A stretch of DNA of 64,000 nt from Isoetes taiwanensis (GCA_021234155.1 JAJEKV010000064.1:6698001-6762000), one strand, 5' to 3'; positions 37,960 to 50,759 are shown, counted from the stretch's first letter. Notes: generated from the letters alone by a model not told the origin. Translations and numbers: made by a program.

Positions 37960-40900
37960 TCCCCCGCGGCCCTTGGGGAGATGGCACCAAAGGCACTGGG
38001 GATTTTAGGGTCCCGCGGCTCGCTGGGCCAACACCCCCACTCCACGCCAAGCCATGGCGCAAGGTCCTAATCCCATTAAGGAGAGGCCTAAAACGTGAAA
38101 CCCCGTGGGCTGCTGCTCCTGTGAAGGGCTAGTGTTTTGTCAGACTTGCCCAAGGTACTTGGGACCGGGCCGGCAGCCGCACCGAGAATACCTGGAGCAA
38201 GGGGAACCCACCTGAGCCGAGTTTGGCCTGTCCTCCGCATGTGCGCAGAAGCCCAAAGCAGGCAGGTGACATTCATAAATTCGCAATTGATGTGCATTTT
38301 GTAATGGGGAATAATTTTGATGCTGCCAAATTTGGAATCCTCCCAACTACTCCACATCACCCAACTCTCTAAATTTCTGGAGAAGGTCTAGGGTCAAGGG
38401 TTAGCATTAGAACGGGCAGCCCAGCCTGTGGCAGGGCAACCGAAATGGGCACCCCTTCCCCCAAGTCAAACGAGGCTGACCTTGTGTGATCCCCCAAGAG
38501 GGGAGAGTCCTGGACCCCAAGAGGGCGGGATCCAAAAGTTCCCGAGGCAGTTCTTTTCCGCCCTTCGGGGTCGCAGACGCCGCTAACGACCACCCCTCCT
38601 GGCGCCCTGCCTCCCACCGCCGCTGGATCCTCCCCGGGGTGCCTGGGCCCCTCGAAGGCCCAAAAGACTCTAGACTCACTGGGAGAACTTCTTGTCAAAC
38701 CCCGCCCGCCCCGAGGTCAGCTCTTGTAGAAACCAAGTGTTGTCTTGTCGTTTCGGGCACCGGGAGGCTCCCGAATGGCAAATCGGCTCCCAAATCGCCC
38801 TAATGCATGGTAAATTACCCTAGGGAGCAAGTTACAGGTCGGTTTTGCAAAAAGAAAGAAACTCACGCCCTCCAATGACAAAGAGATCCCCGCATCCACA
38901 TCCTAGGCCACCTGGACTACGAAAGTGTGATGGAAGTGAGCTACTTTGGCTTCTTGGAGGTCGGTGGTGGTCTGCCACCTGAACTTGGTCCCAGGGCAAC
39001 GCACGAATGCCTCTCCAGTCCATTGGCTGAGCCAAATCAAGCCATTCCGAGAGGGGAGGCCGCCCCCAATCCCCGTGGTGGCCTTGGGAGAGGAACGGGG
39101 CAAGCAGCTCGTGGGATTTAGGTCCGCGTTCGAAGGGCCAACACCCCACCTTAAAGTTGCCATCAAGCAGCAAGGTCCCGCCTCGACCAAGAAGGAGAGG
39201 CCTCCAAAAACGCAAAACCCCGTGGCTGCCGTGCCCTAGAAGGGTTTGCGCTTTTGGGGGCTGACTTGGTCCGACTTGGACCTCGCCGAAGCTGCAGCCG
39301 GAGAATACGGGAGCAAGGGGAACTGATCGGAGCTGAGTTTAGCCTGTCCTCCCCGGCGTGGGTGGCAGAAGTCGGGGGCGCTTTGCAGTGTACATTATCA
39401 TACCTGCAAAATTGCATTGTACCCAAAACAACCCCCGATTACAACCGGAATCCTAATCCATTTCCAGCACACAGCCCAATTTTCAAATTCCTTTGAGAAG
39501 TGCCCCGTAGGCGCACAGATTAGAACGGTCGGCAGCCCGCTGGCAACCGAGATGGCACCCTTCCCCAAGCCAAAGGCCAGACCTTGCAGGGATCCCCTCA
39601 CAAGAGAGAGTCCGGACCCCAAGAGGCGGATTCAAAAGTTCCCGGCAGGCAGCCTCCTTCCCGCCCCCGGGGCGTCCACGCTAATGACAATCCACCCTCC
39701 CTCCTGGTTTCCGTTCCCCCATCCCACCGCTGATCTTCCATTCGGGGCTCTTCGGGAAGGCCCAGAAAGATCCCGCATCGTCCGAGAACTTGTCAAACCG
39801 CTGGCCCCGGGTCGGCCTTGTAGAAACCACATTTCGTTCTGTCGTCAAGAGGACCTGGGAGTTCGAATGGCAAATCCAACCCCGAAATCGTCCGGAAATG
39901 GCGGTAAAACTCAAATTCCACCAGGAGTAAGTTACAAGGTTTGTTTTAAAAAAAGAAAGAAACACTTCACGCTTTTTCCACGACAGAGATCCCGTGATCC
40001 ACATCCTAGGCTAATTGACTACGAGTGTGATGGAAGCGGAGCTTTGGCGCTCTTGAGGTCGGGTGGTCTTCTGCCACGGAACTTGGTCCCTGTGGTAACG
40101 CCGACGCTGAGTCCATTGGCGAAAGTCAAATCGCATTCCTGAGGGGGAGGTCGCCTCGCCCCGGCCCCGGCCTTGGGGGAGAGGAAATTCGCAAGTAGCC
40201 GGGGATTTTAGGGTCCGTGTCAAGGCCAACACCCCCACTCCACGCCAAGTCACGCGGTCCCCCTAACCGACAAGCGAGAGGGCCTCCAAAACGTAAAACC
40301 CGCGGGCTGCCGTGTTCTGCAAGGGTTTTAAAGCTTTGGGGTCGGTGACTTGGTCTGTTGCACTTGGGACCGGGCAGAAGAAGCAGCCGAATATGGAGCA
40401 GTAAACCGAACCCAATGGAGTTTGGGCCTCCGCCCCTCCGGCGTGGGCAGAAGCCTGGGGCTTTTGCAAGTGGCAAGACATTCATAAATTCGCACTAATG
40501 CATTGTACGGTAAATAAATTCTGATTTTTTGCCACCGGATTCCTAACCCATCTCCAAATAATGTTCCAATTTTCAAATTTTTGAGAAGGTCTAGGTCAAA
40601 GGGTTAGCTAAGGTCAAAGGAATGGAGTTTGTGGGATCGCTTGTAATTGGGGTTGACCTTGCCTGGCCGGACGCTATACTTGGTCTAAGATTGCATTGAG
40701 AATATGGCATCATAACTATTAGAATGAAGATAAAATGATTACGTAAAAGCATTACAACTACCAGAATGAAGATAAATGATTACGTAGTGCCAAAAGACTA
40801 GTGCTGGTTGGGGGTTAGATTTGGTTGCTTGTGATGATGGTTGTGTTTCTCAAAGATCAAGGCATAAGGGATAGAGAATGCCCTTGTTCAAAACGGATCG

Positions 40901-42400
40901 CCCCTAAAAGCTATTTGACATGGATGGCATAATAACTTGTAAATGAACTCAATTCGGGGCAAGTAACTTCCTGGGAGTTTAGGTCCCAGCCAAGGCCAAC
41001 ACCCCACCCATGTCAAGATACCTAAAAGGTCCCCACCAAATCGGGACAAGGAGAGGGAACGAAACCCCTCGGGTGGACTCTGCCGCATTCTGTAGAAGGG
41101 TTTTGTTTGGGGGCTGAAGTTTGGTCTTCTCGCCACGTAACTTGGTCCCTAGGGCAACGCTGAATGCTCAGTCCATTCGCAGAGTCAAATCGCAGCCCGA
41201 GAGGGAGGTCGCCTGGCCCGGCCCCCGTGGCCTTGGGAGAGGGAAATTGGGCAAGCAGCTTCCGGGATTTTAGGGTCCTGCCTCCAGCACCAACACCCCA
41301 CCCACGCCAAGTCACGGGCAAGGTCCCGCCCCTAACGACAAGGAGAGGGCCTCCAAAACGAAAACCCCGGGTGGGCTGCCTAGAAGGGTTTATGCTTTGG
41401 GGCCCGGTGACTTGGTCTGCACTTGGGACTCCGGCCGAAGTCGGGCAGGCCGGTGAATACGGAGCAAGGGGAACGCATCGAAAGCGAGTTTGGGCCCGGC
41501 CCTCCCGATGTGGCGCGGTAAGCCTGGGGCCTGCGGGCGTGCCATCATCATCTCACAAATCTCACCACGCACTGCACCGCAACAAATTCCCGATTTTGCC
41601 CGGACTGCGAACCAATTCCATCAACAATGTTCCACTTTCAAATTTCTAAAAGGCCCAGCCAGCCACGAAACGGAAACAATCGCCGTGCCTGCAGTTGACT
41701 CTTTGGTTCACTGGACGTTATACTTGGTCTAAGATTGCATTGACGAAACCCCGCGGACTTGCCGTATTTTAGAGAGCGTGAGCGGGAGCGCTAAGCCTCG
41801 AAAGAGCGACATGATGGTATAATTCAATTTAATGAATCAAGCTTTTGCTTTTCTTGGAATAATTACCTTGATGAGATTGTTTATTAGTTTCCAAGAAAAT
41901 TTTTAATGTGTCCCGCGACCGCCTTGTTGCCCTCCCCAAAGACTCGCCTTTTTTCGATGCACAATTTTTAGTTATGCATTTTATTGCATTTATGGTTTAT
42001 AAATTGTGAGTTAATGCATAGCATGGAATTAAATTATGGTTTTTGGTCACTGGCTTCTATGGTCATCACCAACATACGTGAAAAATTTCCAAAATTTTCT
42101 GGATAAGGTCCGCACCCAAGCGCTAATTAGAACGGTCCCGCAGTTCGCTGTCAAGTAGCATGACTGCACCCTTCCCCAAGTCAAACAAGGCGAATTTTGA
42201 ATGGCACCTCAAGAGGGGGGAGAGTCCCGCCCCCGTGAGACGGACCCCAAAAACGCTTCGAAGGGCAAGGTTCTGCGACCGCCTGGGGACGGGGAGGCAC
42301 GAACACCCCTCCCAAGCTTCCGGGCCTCTATATATTCGACCAAGAATCCTCCGCTCAAGGATCCGTAAAATTCTCGACTGCTCAAATAAGCTCTAGGACA
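37960..42400 (+). repeat. Tandem array of ~1.06-1.12-kb units, about four copies
   Basis: Four diverged units share an ordered set of words. These are ggattttagggtcc, ccaacaccccc, cacgccaag, gagagggcctccaaaacg, gggctgcc, agaagggttt, gacttgg, gagcaaggggaac, gcgtgggcagaag, and then caaatttctgagaaggtc and agaacggtc. The word ccaacacccc falls at about 38028, 39149, 40228 and 41290, giving periods of 1121, 1079 and 1062. A partial unit start occurs near 40975-41110. The left part of each unit is GC-rich. ORFs such as 39417-40142 (241 codons) are open in one unit only, so I do not treat them as genes. Confidence 0.8.
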
Positions 42401-42434
42401 AACTTCTTAATGAGCTTCACATTAAAAAGATGCA

Positions 42435-42540
42435 AAACACAACGCCGCTATAACAAAATACGCCGCAAGCGACGCCGCGGCGGCGACGCTAGATGGAAAT
42501 AATGTCGATAGTACGTGGATCGCCGTGATGCGACGCTCTC
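42435..42540. repeat. CG-dense patch, fourth occurrence
   Basis: Contains gcgacgccgcggcggcgacg and related words, directly after the 1.1-kb tandem array. Confidence 0.5.
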
Positions 42541-42649
42541 AGACATTTTTGAACTCCGCAAGGCCGCTTTTTCCGAACTTCTTTGCCCCATTTCTTCGGT
42601 GATTTGATTTAACGATTTGCGGGATGAAGGATGATGAGCCGATCCCGCG

Positions 42650-43180
42650 ACTTTGATGCCTGACGCCGATGTTCTTTACGACGATATTTATTTCGACGCC
42701 TTTGTTTATCCTTTCTTCCATGTTTATCTCGACTTTTTCCTTTATTTCTTTCTGATTCTTCCCTTATTCTTTACCCTGACGGGATCTTTGATCGCTGCTC
42801 CCGCCCTTTTTTTGATCGATCTCGATCTGATCTCGAAGCGCCCGATTCGGATAAAGCGATTTCGACCGCTGATCTGGATTGATGCCGATTCGACGCCGAC
42901 GCTCGACGATCCGGCAAGCTCGCCTGGTCGATCTTTGATGTTCTGCCTTTCACCCCTTCTTGTTTCTTCTCTTATTTCTCTATTCTCATCCTTATTTCTT
43001 CCCTTCTATCCTCTTTATTTCTCCTTGCCTTACTTCCCCATCCCTGTTTCATCCCTTTTTTCCCTCTTCTTCGATCTTTTCTTTCTTTGTTCTTATTCCT
43101 CTAATGCTTTGTTACTTCAGGCCTTTATTAATGATTTGACCACAGATCTTGTACACTCAGTCTTTATTTTGTAAGTAGTT
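42650..43180 (+). other. Pyrimidine-biased stretch with a 173-codon ORF, probably non-coding
   Basis: The plus strand is dominated by T and C from ~42700 to 43140. The ORF at 42653-43174 is therefore rich in Phe, Leu and Ser. It resembles a membrane protein only through composition. A GATC/GATCT-rich core lies at 42790-42940. No family match; a leader or promoter-like CT tract is as likely as a gene. Confidence 0.4.
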
Positions 43181-43244
43181 GATCGGTGACTTAGATTTTA
43201 TTTTTATAGTTTTATGGTTAAAAATTGATGGAGGAGCGAGTTCA

Positions 43245-43620
43245 TAAGTATCGGTCGGTTCCACCTTAGCGGGAGGGACTTACAAAATCTCGTTCAAGTC
43301 CACTTTCACTACAATCATAAATGTTTCCTAATGCAGTATTTGTTCATAAGGACGGTCGCTCCACCTAGAGTGGAGAGGACCACGCACTGCTCAAGTCCAC
43401 CTCCAAACTTGTTATTTTTTAGGTTTAAAATAAAATTGTAGTGGCTTGTTCAAGGTCACTACCGGCTCCACCTTGGCGTGGAGAGGGACTAGGTGTCCGG
43501 GTCCAAGTCCACTTTTCTTCTCATTCTTAGGGTAGATGTGGGTTACCGGCAAGGACATGGTCGGCTCCCACCGCGAAAGGGGGAGGACCAGTGTTCGGCC
43601 TTAGTCTCGCTTATTGTCGG
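43245..43620 (+). repeat. ~100-bp minisatellite, array 2 (four units)
   Basis: Units start near 43249, 43351, 43452 and 43550, a period of ~98-108. The shared order is aaggacatggtcggctccacc, then a gtggagagggac word, then caagtccac. The unit is the same as in the array at 31965-32258, 11 kb away. Confidence 0.75.
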
Positions 43621-43749
43621 GCTTTAGCTAGAGGTAGCTAGGGCCAGGTTGCTACCAATTTAACCGGATGATTCCCTCACAACCGTTAGTTAAAAAAAAA
43701 ATAGGTTAGGCTAACTTAATGTAGCAATTAATTCGCACTAAAAGCGCTT

Positions 43750-43893
43750 AAAAAATAACTTAACTAATTAACTAAATTATTTCGAATATGTCTAGTTGTT
43801 AGCCAAAGGTATAAAATTATATGTACAATTAACCAAACTTAAAGTGACCCTATAGTGCTAATTTCTAATTTAGTTAATTTTTAGTTAATTTTG
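43750..43893. repeat. AT-rich inverted repeat, possible MITE
   Basis: The left arm aacttaactaattaacta (~43755-43772) and the right arm tagttaatttttagtt (~43872-43887) are imperfect reverse complements around a loop of ~90 bases. The flanks (gtagtgttttggtt near 43933 and ccaatttaacc near 43655) resemble termini of small plant DNA transposons, but no exact ends or target duplication could be fixed. Confidence 0.4.
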
Positions 43894-43899
43894 CTAACT

Positions 43900-46400
43900 A
43901 ATCCAAACAAGGTATGTAAGATAAGTTTAGGGTAGTGTTTTGGTTAAAAAAGTTAACTAAAATTTGGGACTCATTCGCTAATCCAATTAGATCCAGCAAC
44001 ACCCAACGCAAACCGGGTCCCAACAAATCTCCCCAATCCAACCTACCTTAGCCTTCCTGCCCCTTCCTCTCTTTCTCGCCTTTGGGCCAACGGATAAGGC
44101 ATTAGCCCACAGGGCTTACGTCACAAAGCAAACGATCAAGGCCATCCCATCACGCCCGACATCGTCCATCAGTCACACTTACTTGTGCATGCTTCGGCTT
44201 TTGTATTCATTATTTTGCTTTGCCTGAAAATGGCCTTGGCGACGCAGATGCTTCAGCGAAACTCAGCCATCCCTCATCATCAATCAAATACGCCACGCAT
44301 TCCATCTCTAACGGCCATATGCAACCGGATGATCGAATTAACCGCTTTGTAGCATCGCTTTGAGAAAGAATGTCATCAATTATGTGGAGGCGGGCTGTAT
44401 AATGAACTGAAGCGAACATACGATGAAAGAACTTAAAGTTCGGGTCATGTAACCGGTTGCACTGAGGATGCTAATTGGTGATAGTGCCACTTACATTCCT
44501 GCGTCGGTGCGCACGGGACGCATGGGCCAATCTGCATGGCGCAAAGGTTCGACGCAGCATCACAAGATGGGCTGCATGTACCAACTGATTTGCGCAATGG
44601 TTGTGACAGTCCATCCATGCAGGGAGCCCCATTGGCAAAGGGCCAGACATCAATACATGCCCGCCGACAAATGTGTCAAAGATTTATTGACAAAGATTCC
44701 TCAGGATGCTGCTGGAGTTGTAGCGTAATAGAAAACAAGATCGCTAAATATACTAAATCTGTATCTTGGGAACTCCCTGTATTTTAATCAAGATGGGATT
44801 ATTATAATCGCATTTCTGTGTGAGAGCCAAGATAGGTTTCATCAAGGAAAGCTGTTGGCTTCCACAAGTATATCCGCTTAAGAGCCTAAGTCCAAGATAT
44901 TACACCTCTTTGACTGCCCCTCGGTGGCTCCGTGGGAGGCTGAGCCACTGTGGGACCAATGGTGGGTCCCCGCCATTCATGAATGGAGTGGAACTTTGCG
45001 CATCATTTCACCGTCTCCGAGCCAATTCTCTTATAGGAGATGACAAATGCAATGCATAGTGCTCCAAGAAGGGCTGATATGAAGATAAGGCGCGGAGTGG
45101 AAAGCCAAAACAGGACCCTGCATATAACAAGTCCCGTAAATAGCTCTCGCCTGCGTAGGAGCCCATGCCATCCACGCCTGTGTTAATACTAATAATAAAG
45201 CTCAATTGCAAAAGGGTCAAACTCCATTTTGATGACTCCTCACCGTGTGGGTGGCTATTGGTGATTGGGACACGGCTCCGCTTTCTTTTGCAAGGAGTTT
45301 AATGCCCAAATTGAAGAGCTGCTATATTAATTACAAGATGGAATCCGCAAGTATATCCCAGGGAGAAGAGAGTTTTACATCATCACTGATGACCAAGCAT
45401 CATGAGCAATACGTCAAAAATGAAGAAATCTTTGTGACTTTTAGAATGTTGGATACAATCGACCTATTTTTTTAAGGATTTTAAAAGATTTTTAGCATTA
45501 TTTTATATGGAAATCGTTTAAAAGATTTTCAAAATTTTTAAAAATCTTAAAAACATTTTTTTGAGCGTCTGAATTTTGATGTACTTAACAACAGTGATCT
45601 TAGGTTTGTGTGATTTAAAAATCTAAACATCAAAATCTAACAATGCTAATTTCTAAACATACTTGACAAAGCCATTCCATTTAAGAAATGCCAGGTCTTT
45701 AAATTAAGAAAGATCATTCGCGAGCGAGCTAATTTAAAGAAAATCGAGAAAAAAAAAAGACATTACAAAAATGATTAGACTTAAAAACATGAAATCACTA
45801 ATCTTTAATAGCCATTAGAGTCGAAATGTTAGGAAAACGACTTGATTAGGCTTGAAAACTGTATCAGAAGTTAAATAAATCGGCTCCAAGATTTTTTGCG
45901 GGCAGAAAATCGACCTAAGAAAAAGAAATTGGAAGAATCGAGGCCGGAATGACTATCGAGATAGGAAGATCGGCTCAAGAAATAGAAAAGGCGATTCATT
46001 GTCGAATATTAGGAATAGGAAAAGCGCTCGAAAATTTTGGTGTGAGAAAAGAAAAGAAACAGTTCAATTTCGATTAATTTGGGTTCATTATGGTATTTTA
46101 CAATTATTAATGGCGATTGAAATGCGCCATTAAAACAAAGTAGGCTATATTAGAATAGGTGCCTATATATATATAAAAGAAAACTTTTAGCCCTTTTGCC
46201 AAGAAAATATTACCTTTAAAATATTACCTCATTGGAATTATCCCTTTCCCCCAACTATCTTTTAATCAATCACTTGTACTAACTACATTTTTAAATTACC
46301 CTACCAAATTTAGCATTCTTGGCTCATTCAGTTCACAAAATTTTTCTTTCCTTAAAGCCTAAAAAGAAAGCTTAAGATCTGTGTCTTCAATAGCGAATTA
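43900..46400. other. Anonymous region, no recognised gene
   Basis: Short unrelated ORFs to 45475, then very AT-rich DNA (45480-46330) with degenerate repeats of the type agaaaatcgacctaagaaa and gatcggctcaagaaat (45730-46030). A TATA-like word, ctatatatatataaaaga, sits at ~46163-46180; what it might drive is unclear. Confidence 0.4.
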
Positions 46401-46419
46401 GGATGTAAGCCAAGAAGAA

Positions 46420-47664
46420 AGCTTGCTGAAACTACTGGATCAAGCATCCACATCTCAAGTAATTCTTTGTGTCAGCGTAATTAGTCAAAAAAGCGTATTC
46501 GTTGGCTGCTTCACTTTAATTAAACGACGGGTTTGCGGGTTCATGAAAAATGAAGATAAAGATAAATATTTTAGCGTCACACCACTAGGCGGCATCTGTG
46601 GCGGCGATTACAAGGGACCGAGAAGTCAAAATAGACCAAGCAAAAGGGGTGGGCCCTTGCCTGAGAACAAAGAGGGCAAGATCCATCACTACACAATATA
46701 CATCATCTGTGGGCAAGCGCCCAAACCAAATCAAAATCACATTTTGTTGAGAAACTAAGAATATCCCAACCAAGGGTTTGCGGGGCCAGCAGTCAAGAAT
46801 AATTGCCGAGCCTCCCTATATACCGCCCATTTCTTGGAGCACGGCCTCCCGAACTTCAAAGCTTCGTCTCGTCGTAGGGATTAAGCTGGTGGAGATAGGT
46901 CCTAAATTGAGCCAGAAAGTCGTTCCTTAGGGAATTGGCCATCATTTTGCAAAAGCGTAATACCTATCTTGTGGTCTTAGAAATGGACCAATAGATGGCG
47001 AGTCGATCTGTAGATGGGCACCCACTCTGCTTATTTGTGAAGGCGCTGGACTCATAATATTGCATGGTGTCGGTAAAAAGTGAGCCGCTACATCCATATC
47101 GACCCGAAGGCGTTTGGGGAACTCTCACGGCGTGGGGGTTCGGTGGCTTGATCACCTTTCGGTGAAGTTGGTGATGTGATGTCGTCTGTGTCATGATCTG
47201 GGGCCCTTGCATATGGTCTTTGAGCTACCTTAGGGGGGGAGGCATCCCTATCCACACATGAATCTTTGCTCCATTGTTGCCTCGATCGGACCATCTCATC
47301 GTGCGCAATATGTGTGAAGGGTTCGTAGGTCTTTGGAAAAAGAACTATCAGATAGGATTGATTGCACGAACAAGATTTTGAACATTAGCAACACACGAAT
47401 CAATTGTCAAAGCGTTACCACGGATGTATGCATTACGGTGGTTTGGGAGGTGATATCCTCAAGTTGGGTTGTTAAGGCCTCACGGGCTTGGGAGTCAGAG
47501 CTCTCGAGGCGATGGTGGAGGGGAGGTTCAAAGGGGTTGTCTTCTTTGGAAAGAGCATCTTGGGTTAGCAGGGGGTTAATATCGTGGCCGAATTGGTGAA
47601 GTGTGCTAGTAGAATTGGCGGGGAGGTCTTTGCTTACGGCCATGTCTTTCACTTTCTTAGCCAT
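46420..47664 (-). other. Possible gag-like coding remnant of an LTR retroelement (weak)
   Basis: On the minus strand an 85-codon ORF begins MAKKVKDMAVSKDLP at 47664 and is followed, in shifting frames, by Gln/Ser/Pro-rich sequence (47088-47294, 46964-47212). About 105 bases upstream of the ATG (47772-47790) the minus strand reads TTTTGGTTGTCGCCAGAC, which could be a primer binding site. Position and composition fit a gag start, but I see no zinc knuckle, protease or polymerase motif, so this stays a suggestion. Confidence 0.25.
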
Positions 47665-47888
47665 AGGAATCAGGAAGGAGCAATAGAGGACAATAGATCA
47701 AGGTAGACTCAAAAGCACACTAGATACTAAGGAGGAGGGAGAAGGAGACTAGTTGGGCGAGTCATAAGTCTGGCGACAACCAAAACAAATCCGAAATCAA
47801 AAGCTGGAACTAAAGTCTTATATGCAATCAAGTCGAGAAATAAATAATCTAGGATAACCAAAGCAAAAATTCTGAGGGCACCCAAGAA

Positions 47889-49740
47889 TTAAAGGCTGAC
47901 ACGGGAACAAGCGGACTGTAAAATCAACCTTACAACTGCCCGGTGAAGGAGGGACGAAACAAGGCAAAGAGGAGGCCCGAGCAAAAGGCAAAGGGCCCAG
48001 TCATTGCTTTACGGTAAAGAGGCGTTGAGGAAGCCAGCCGAGCTCTTTGGGGAGAACAAAACTCTGGGTGGCCGGGCTAAACACGGAATCTTTGGAGCTG
48101 CTTAGGGCTGCTTAGTAGGAAATTGTTGATCACGAATGCGATCAAGCAAAAGGCGGAGTGTTGATGCTGCGGGATGGTAAGCCCTATGTCGATTGTCGCG
48201 AGAACAAGCTGTGGCGAGCGTCCAACCAAACTAAAATTGGAAGGCGGCGGGCGGATGATAGAGACTTTTGTTGAAGCTGCCGAGGTTATGAAACTGACCC
48301 TTTGCGACCTCACCGAATCCTTTGCTATGAAGCCGATCCTTTGCTAACAAATATACTAACAAAGGTGCTATGAACCCGGTCCTTTCGCAGGTTCTTTATG
48401 AAGCATGTTGTTCTGCCGACGTGCTGGAGGTATGGTGGGCTTGTGCTTGATGCTTCCACGAACAAGATCTCACATGAGCTTGGCGGGCCTTAAAAAATAT
48501 GGCCTAAGCGGCGGCGACAAAGCGGAAAAAAGAACCACAGGAATCTTGAGTTTAGATTACAAATTGGAGAAGCATCTTGCTTGTTAGAGAAAATAGCAAA
48601 GACATAATTGGCGGGGATTGTTGATAACATAGAGCCCATTTCTGACATGCCATGGAGTGCCCACAGGTCTGGTTACATTGAATCGATTCTGAGGCTTTGT
48701 TGCACAAAACACATACATGGCGAGAACATTGGAAGAATGGATTCGATGGTTTCTTGGCTTGGCAAGAAAACTTTAGAAGGTATTTATCGTGCAATAATTC
48801 AATCCACTTGCATCTTGTAGCATTTCAATACATACAAACATACTAGATCTTGCTTCAAGATAGTAATACAATACTCTAGGAGCATATAGTAATAAAATAG
48901 CATTGCGGTGGAAGTCATCGCAGTAGTATTATTCATCATGGCGGGATGCCCTCTTATCCCTCGCCTTGTAGAGATCAAAGAATCGTTCTAGAATTTATGG
49001 CGACGAGAAAGCGGTTCTGCGGCATAACACCCCTCTGTCGGACTTTCGGCGGTCTTCATGATTTCGTCACGGCTGGCATGTGATGGAGTCAATATTTTCG
49101 GGATGGGCACGGTATCCCAATCGTGTCTTTCGGATCTTGCCATCAAAGACCAAGGATTTGGATGCCAAAGGGATGTCTGCAAACTAGACGTGTTGTGTTG
49201 CTATTTATGCCACGGAGAATGTATGCTTGTATATTATACCAATTAGAGGCTACATCATTGAGTACAATGTAATTTTTGTATGTATTCTATAGTAGTATGT
49301 TTTATGTGGTAATTAATTAAATCTAATATAATCGGTAAATAAGTTTATACATAAATATATAGGTGCATTATTTTCACACTACTTTGCCTTATGGCTAGAA
49401 ACAAAGGTGATAATATTGTTTGTCTTTTCTTTTAAGTATGCAATTAGGCTATTTGGGCTCGAGATATATAATTTTATAACGATACATGAAATAAGAAAAT
49501 TAAGAAAATTTTTATATGTATAGTAATTAGAGTCTCAAAACATCCACTCTAGAAATGACTTAATGCAATATATCTGGATAGCAGAGAACTAAAAAAAATA
49601 TTTCATTATAAAGAAAAATTTGATTATAAAGAGTTTATTTTATGCTCTAGTATGATAGTGTGGTGCAGGTTCAAAAATTATTGTTCTTTGAACAAAATAA
49701 TTCAACCTATCGCATCGAATTCATCATGAGCAAAAGGCGG
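47889..49740. other. Anonymous left edge of copy 2, no recognised gene
   Basis: Counterpart of bases 1-1890. It is about 30 bases shorter and contains many substitutions at cag/ctg words. Nothing recognisable is encoded. Confidence 0.5.
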
Positions 49741-49746
49741 ATTAGT

Positions 49747-50123
49747 TCATTCTAGCCTTGACATTCCATCATAGTAACTTTTAAAAGCCTCCAATAAATT
49801 TCTTTGTTTTGAGCCTAACACTCTGAAATGGCTCAAAACAAAGTGATCTTGATGTGAAGAAGCTGCATGTAGCACTTGGCAATGTACGCATGAATCTGGG
49901 CATCGATAAACATGCCATTCTATCTTTTCTTTGTAGATGTGGTTGGGATCACATGATTGAACTTTGTGAATTAACCTATCGAAAACCCTAAATAAGGTGG
50001 ATTTAGGGATATCTTTCAAAAAGTGCCTTGTCGGGCTTTGGTCAACATCAGCTCCAAGTCTCTGTCATGGACGTGAGCACGATTGGTAGCATCAACCTCT
50101 AGGAACCCTGTTGTGTAACCCAT
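49747..50123 (-). pseudogene. Second copy of the uncharacterised ORF, frame broken
   Basis: Counterpart of 1896-2279. The first ~38 residues and the last ~88 residues match the left copy but lie in different frames, with the break near 50016-50027 (an extra A in an A run). The centre also differs: the Ala/Thr-rich segment around residues 62-72 of the left copy is replaced by unrelated codons, and several changes lie at ctg/cag words. The ORF may be intact in the genome and broken only in this sequence. Confidence 0.4.
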
Positions 50124-50144
50124 TGTGCAAAAAGTAACTGCGCA

Positions 50145-50425
50145 ATTAGATAATTTAGTTTGACTCGTGTCGTTGCGAAAGTTTATTTGGCGTACTATTA
50201 TATATTGGTATACTTTTGATGTGTTGACGTGTCGTGCTTTCAGTCGCGTGTGGCAATACGATATACAATAATGAATCCCTTTTGTGTATGTGATATTGGA
50301 TAATTTAGTTTGATTGGCCCCACGCACGAGAAGTTTTATTTGGCATACTATTATATACTTGGTATACTTTTAATGTATCGACGTGTCGAATGCTTACTTT
50401 CAGCGGTAGCGTTGTTGGCTTTGAT
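50145..50425. repeat. Two tandem ~150-bp units, copy 2
   Basis: Same pair as at 2302-2575: unit starts at about 50146 and 50296. The GC-rich cores are altered relative to copy 1 (gcgcgcgagaag has become gttgcgaaag in unit 1), while the AT-rich words are unchanged. Confidence 0.65.
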
Positions 50426-50759
50426 TTGAAATTATAGCCTAGTGAATTAGGCGTCGCGTCAAAGCACGAAGTTTCTTTTTTATGAAAACTTTTTTATTAC
50501 TTACTATTGCATACACTACTATTTGTTCCTCATCCTCTCTTACGCTTTTCAGATTTCTTATGAAGGCTCTTTGTAGAGGAACATTGTAACAAAAGAACCT
50601 AAAGTACAAAAGGATGATTGTGCACAACATGGATGTGGAAGAGAATAATACAAACAATAATGAGAAACCTCACGAAACAAGCTGCGGATAACGCTAAAAA
50701 CTAGTTCTTGCCAATGAGGATAGGAGAATAGTGGTTTCAGTTAAATGGAAGTATGAGAA

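Noticed and set aside
39417-40142. 241-codon plus-strand ORF
   Set aside because: It lies inside one unit of the 1.1-kb tandem array and is not open in the other units; its Pro/Arg-rich composition reflects GC-rich repeat DNA.
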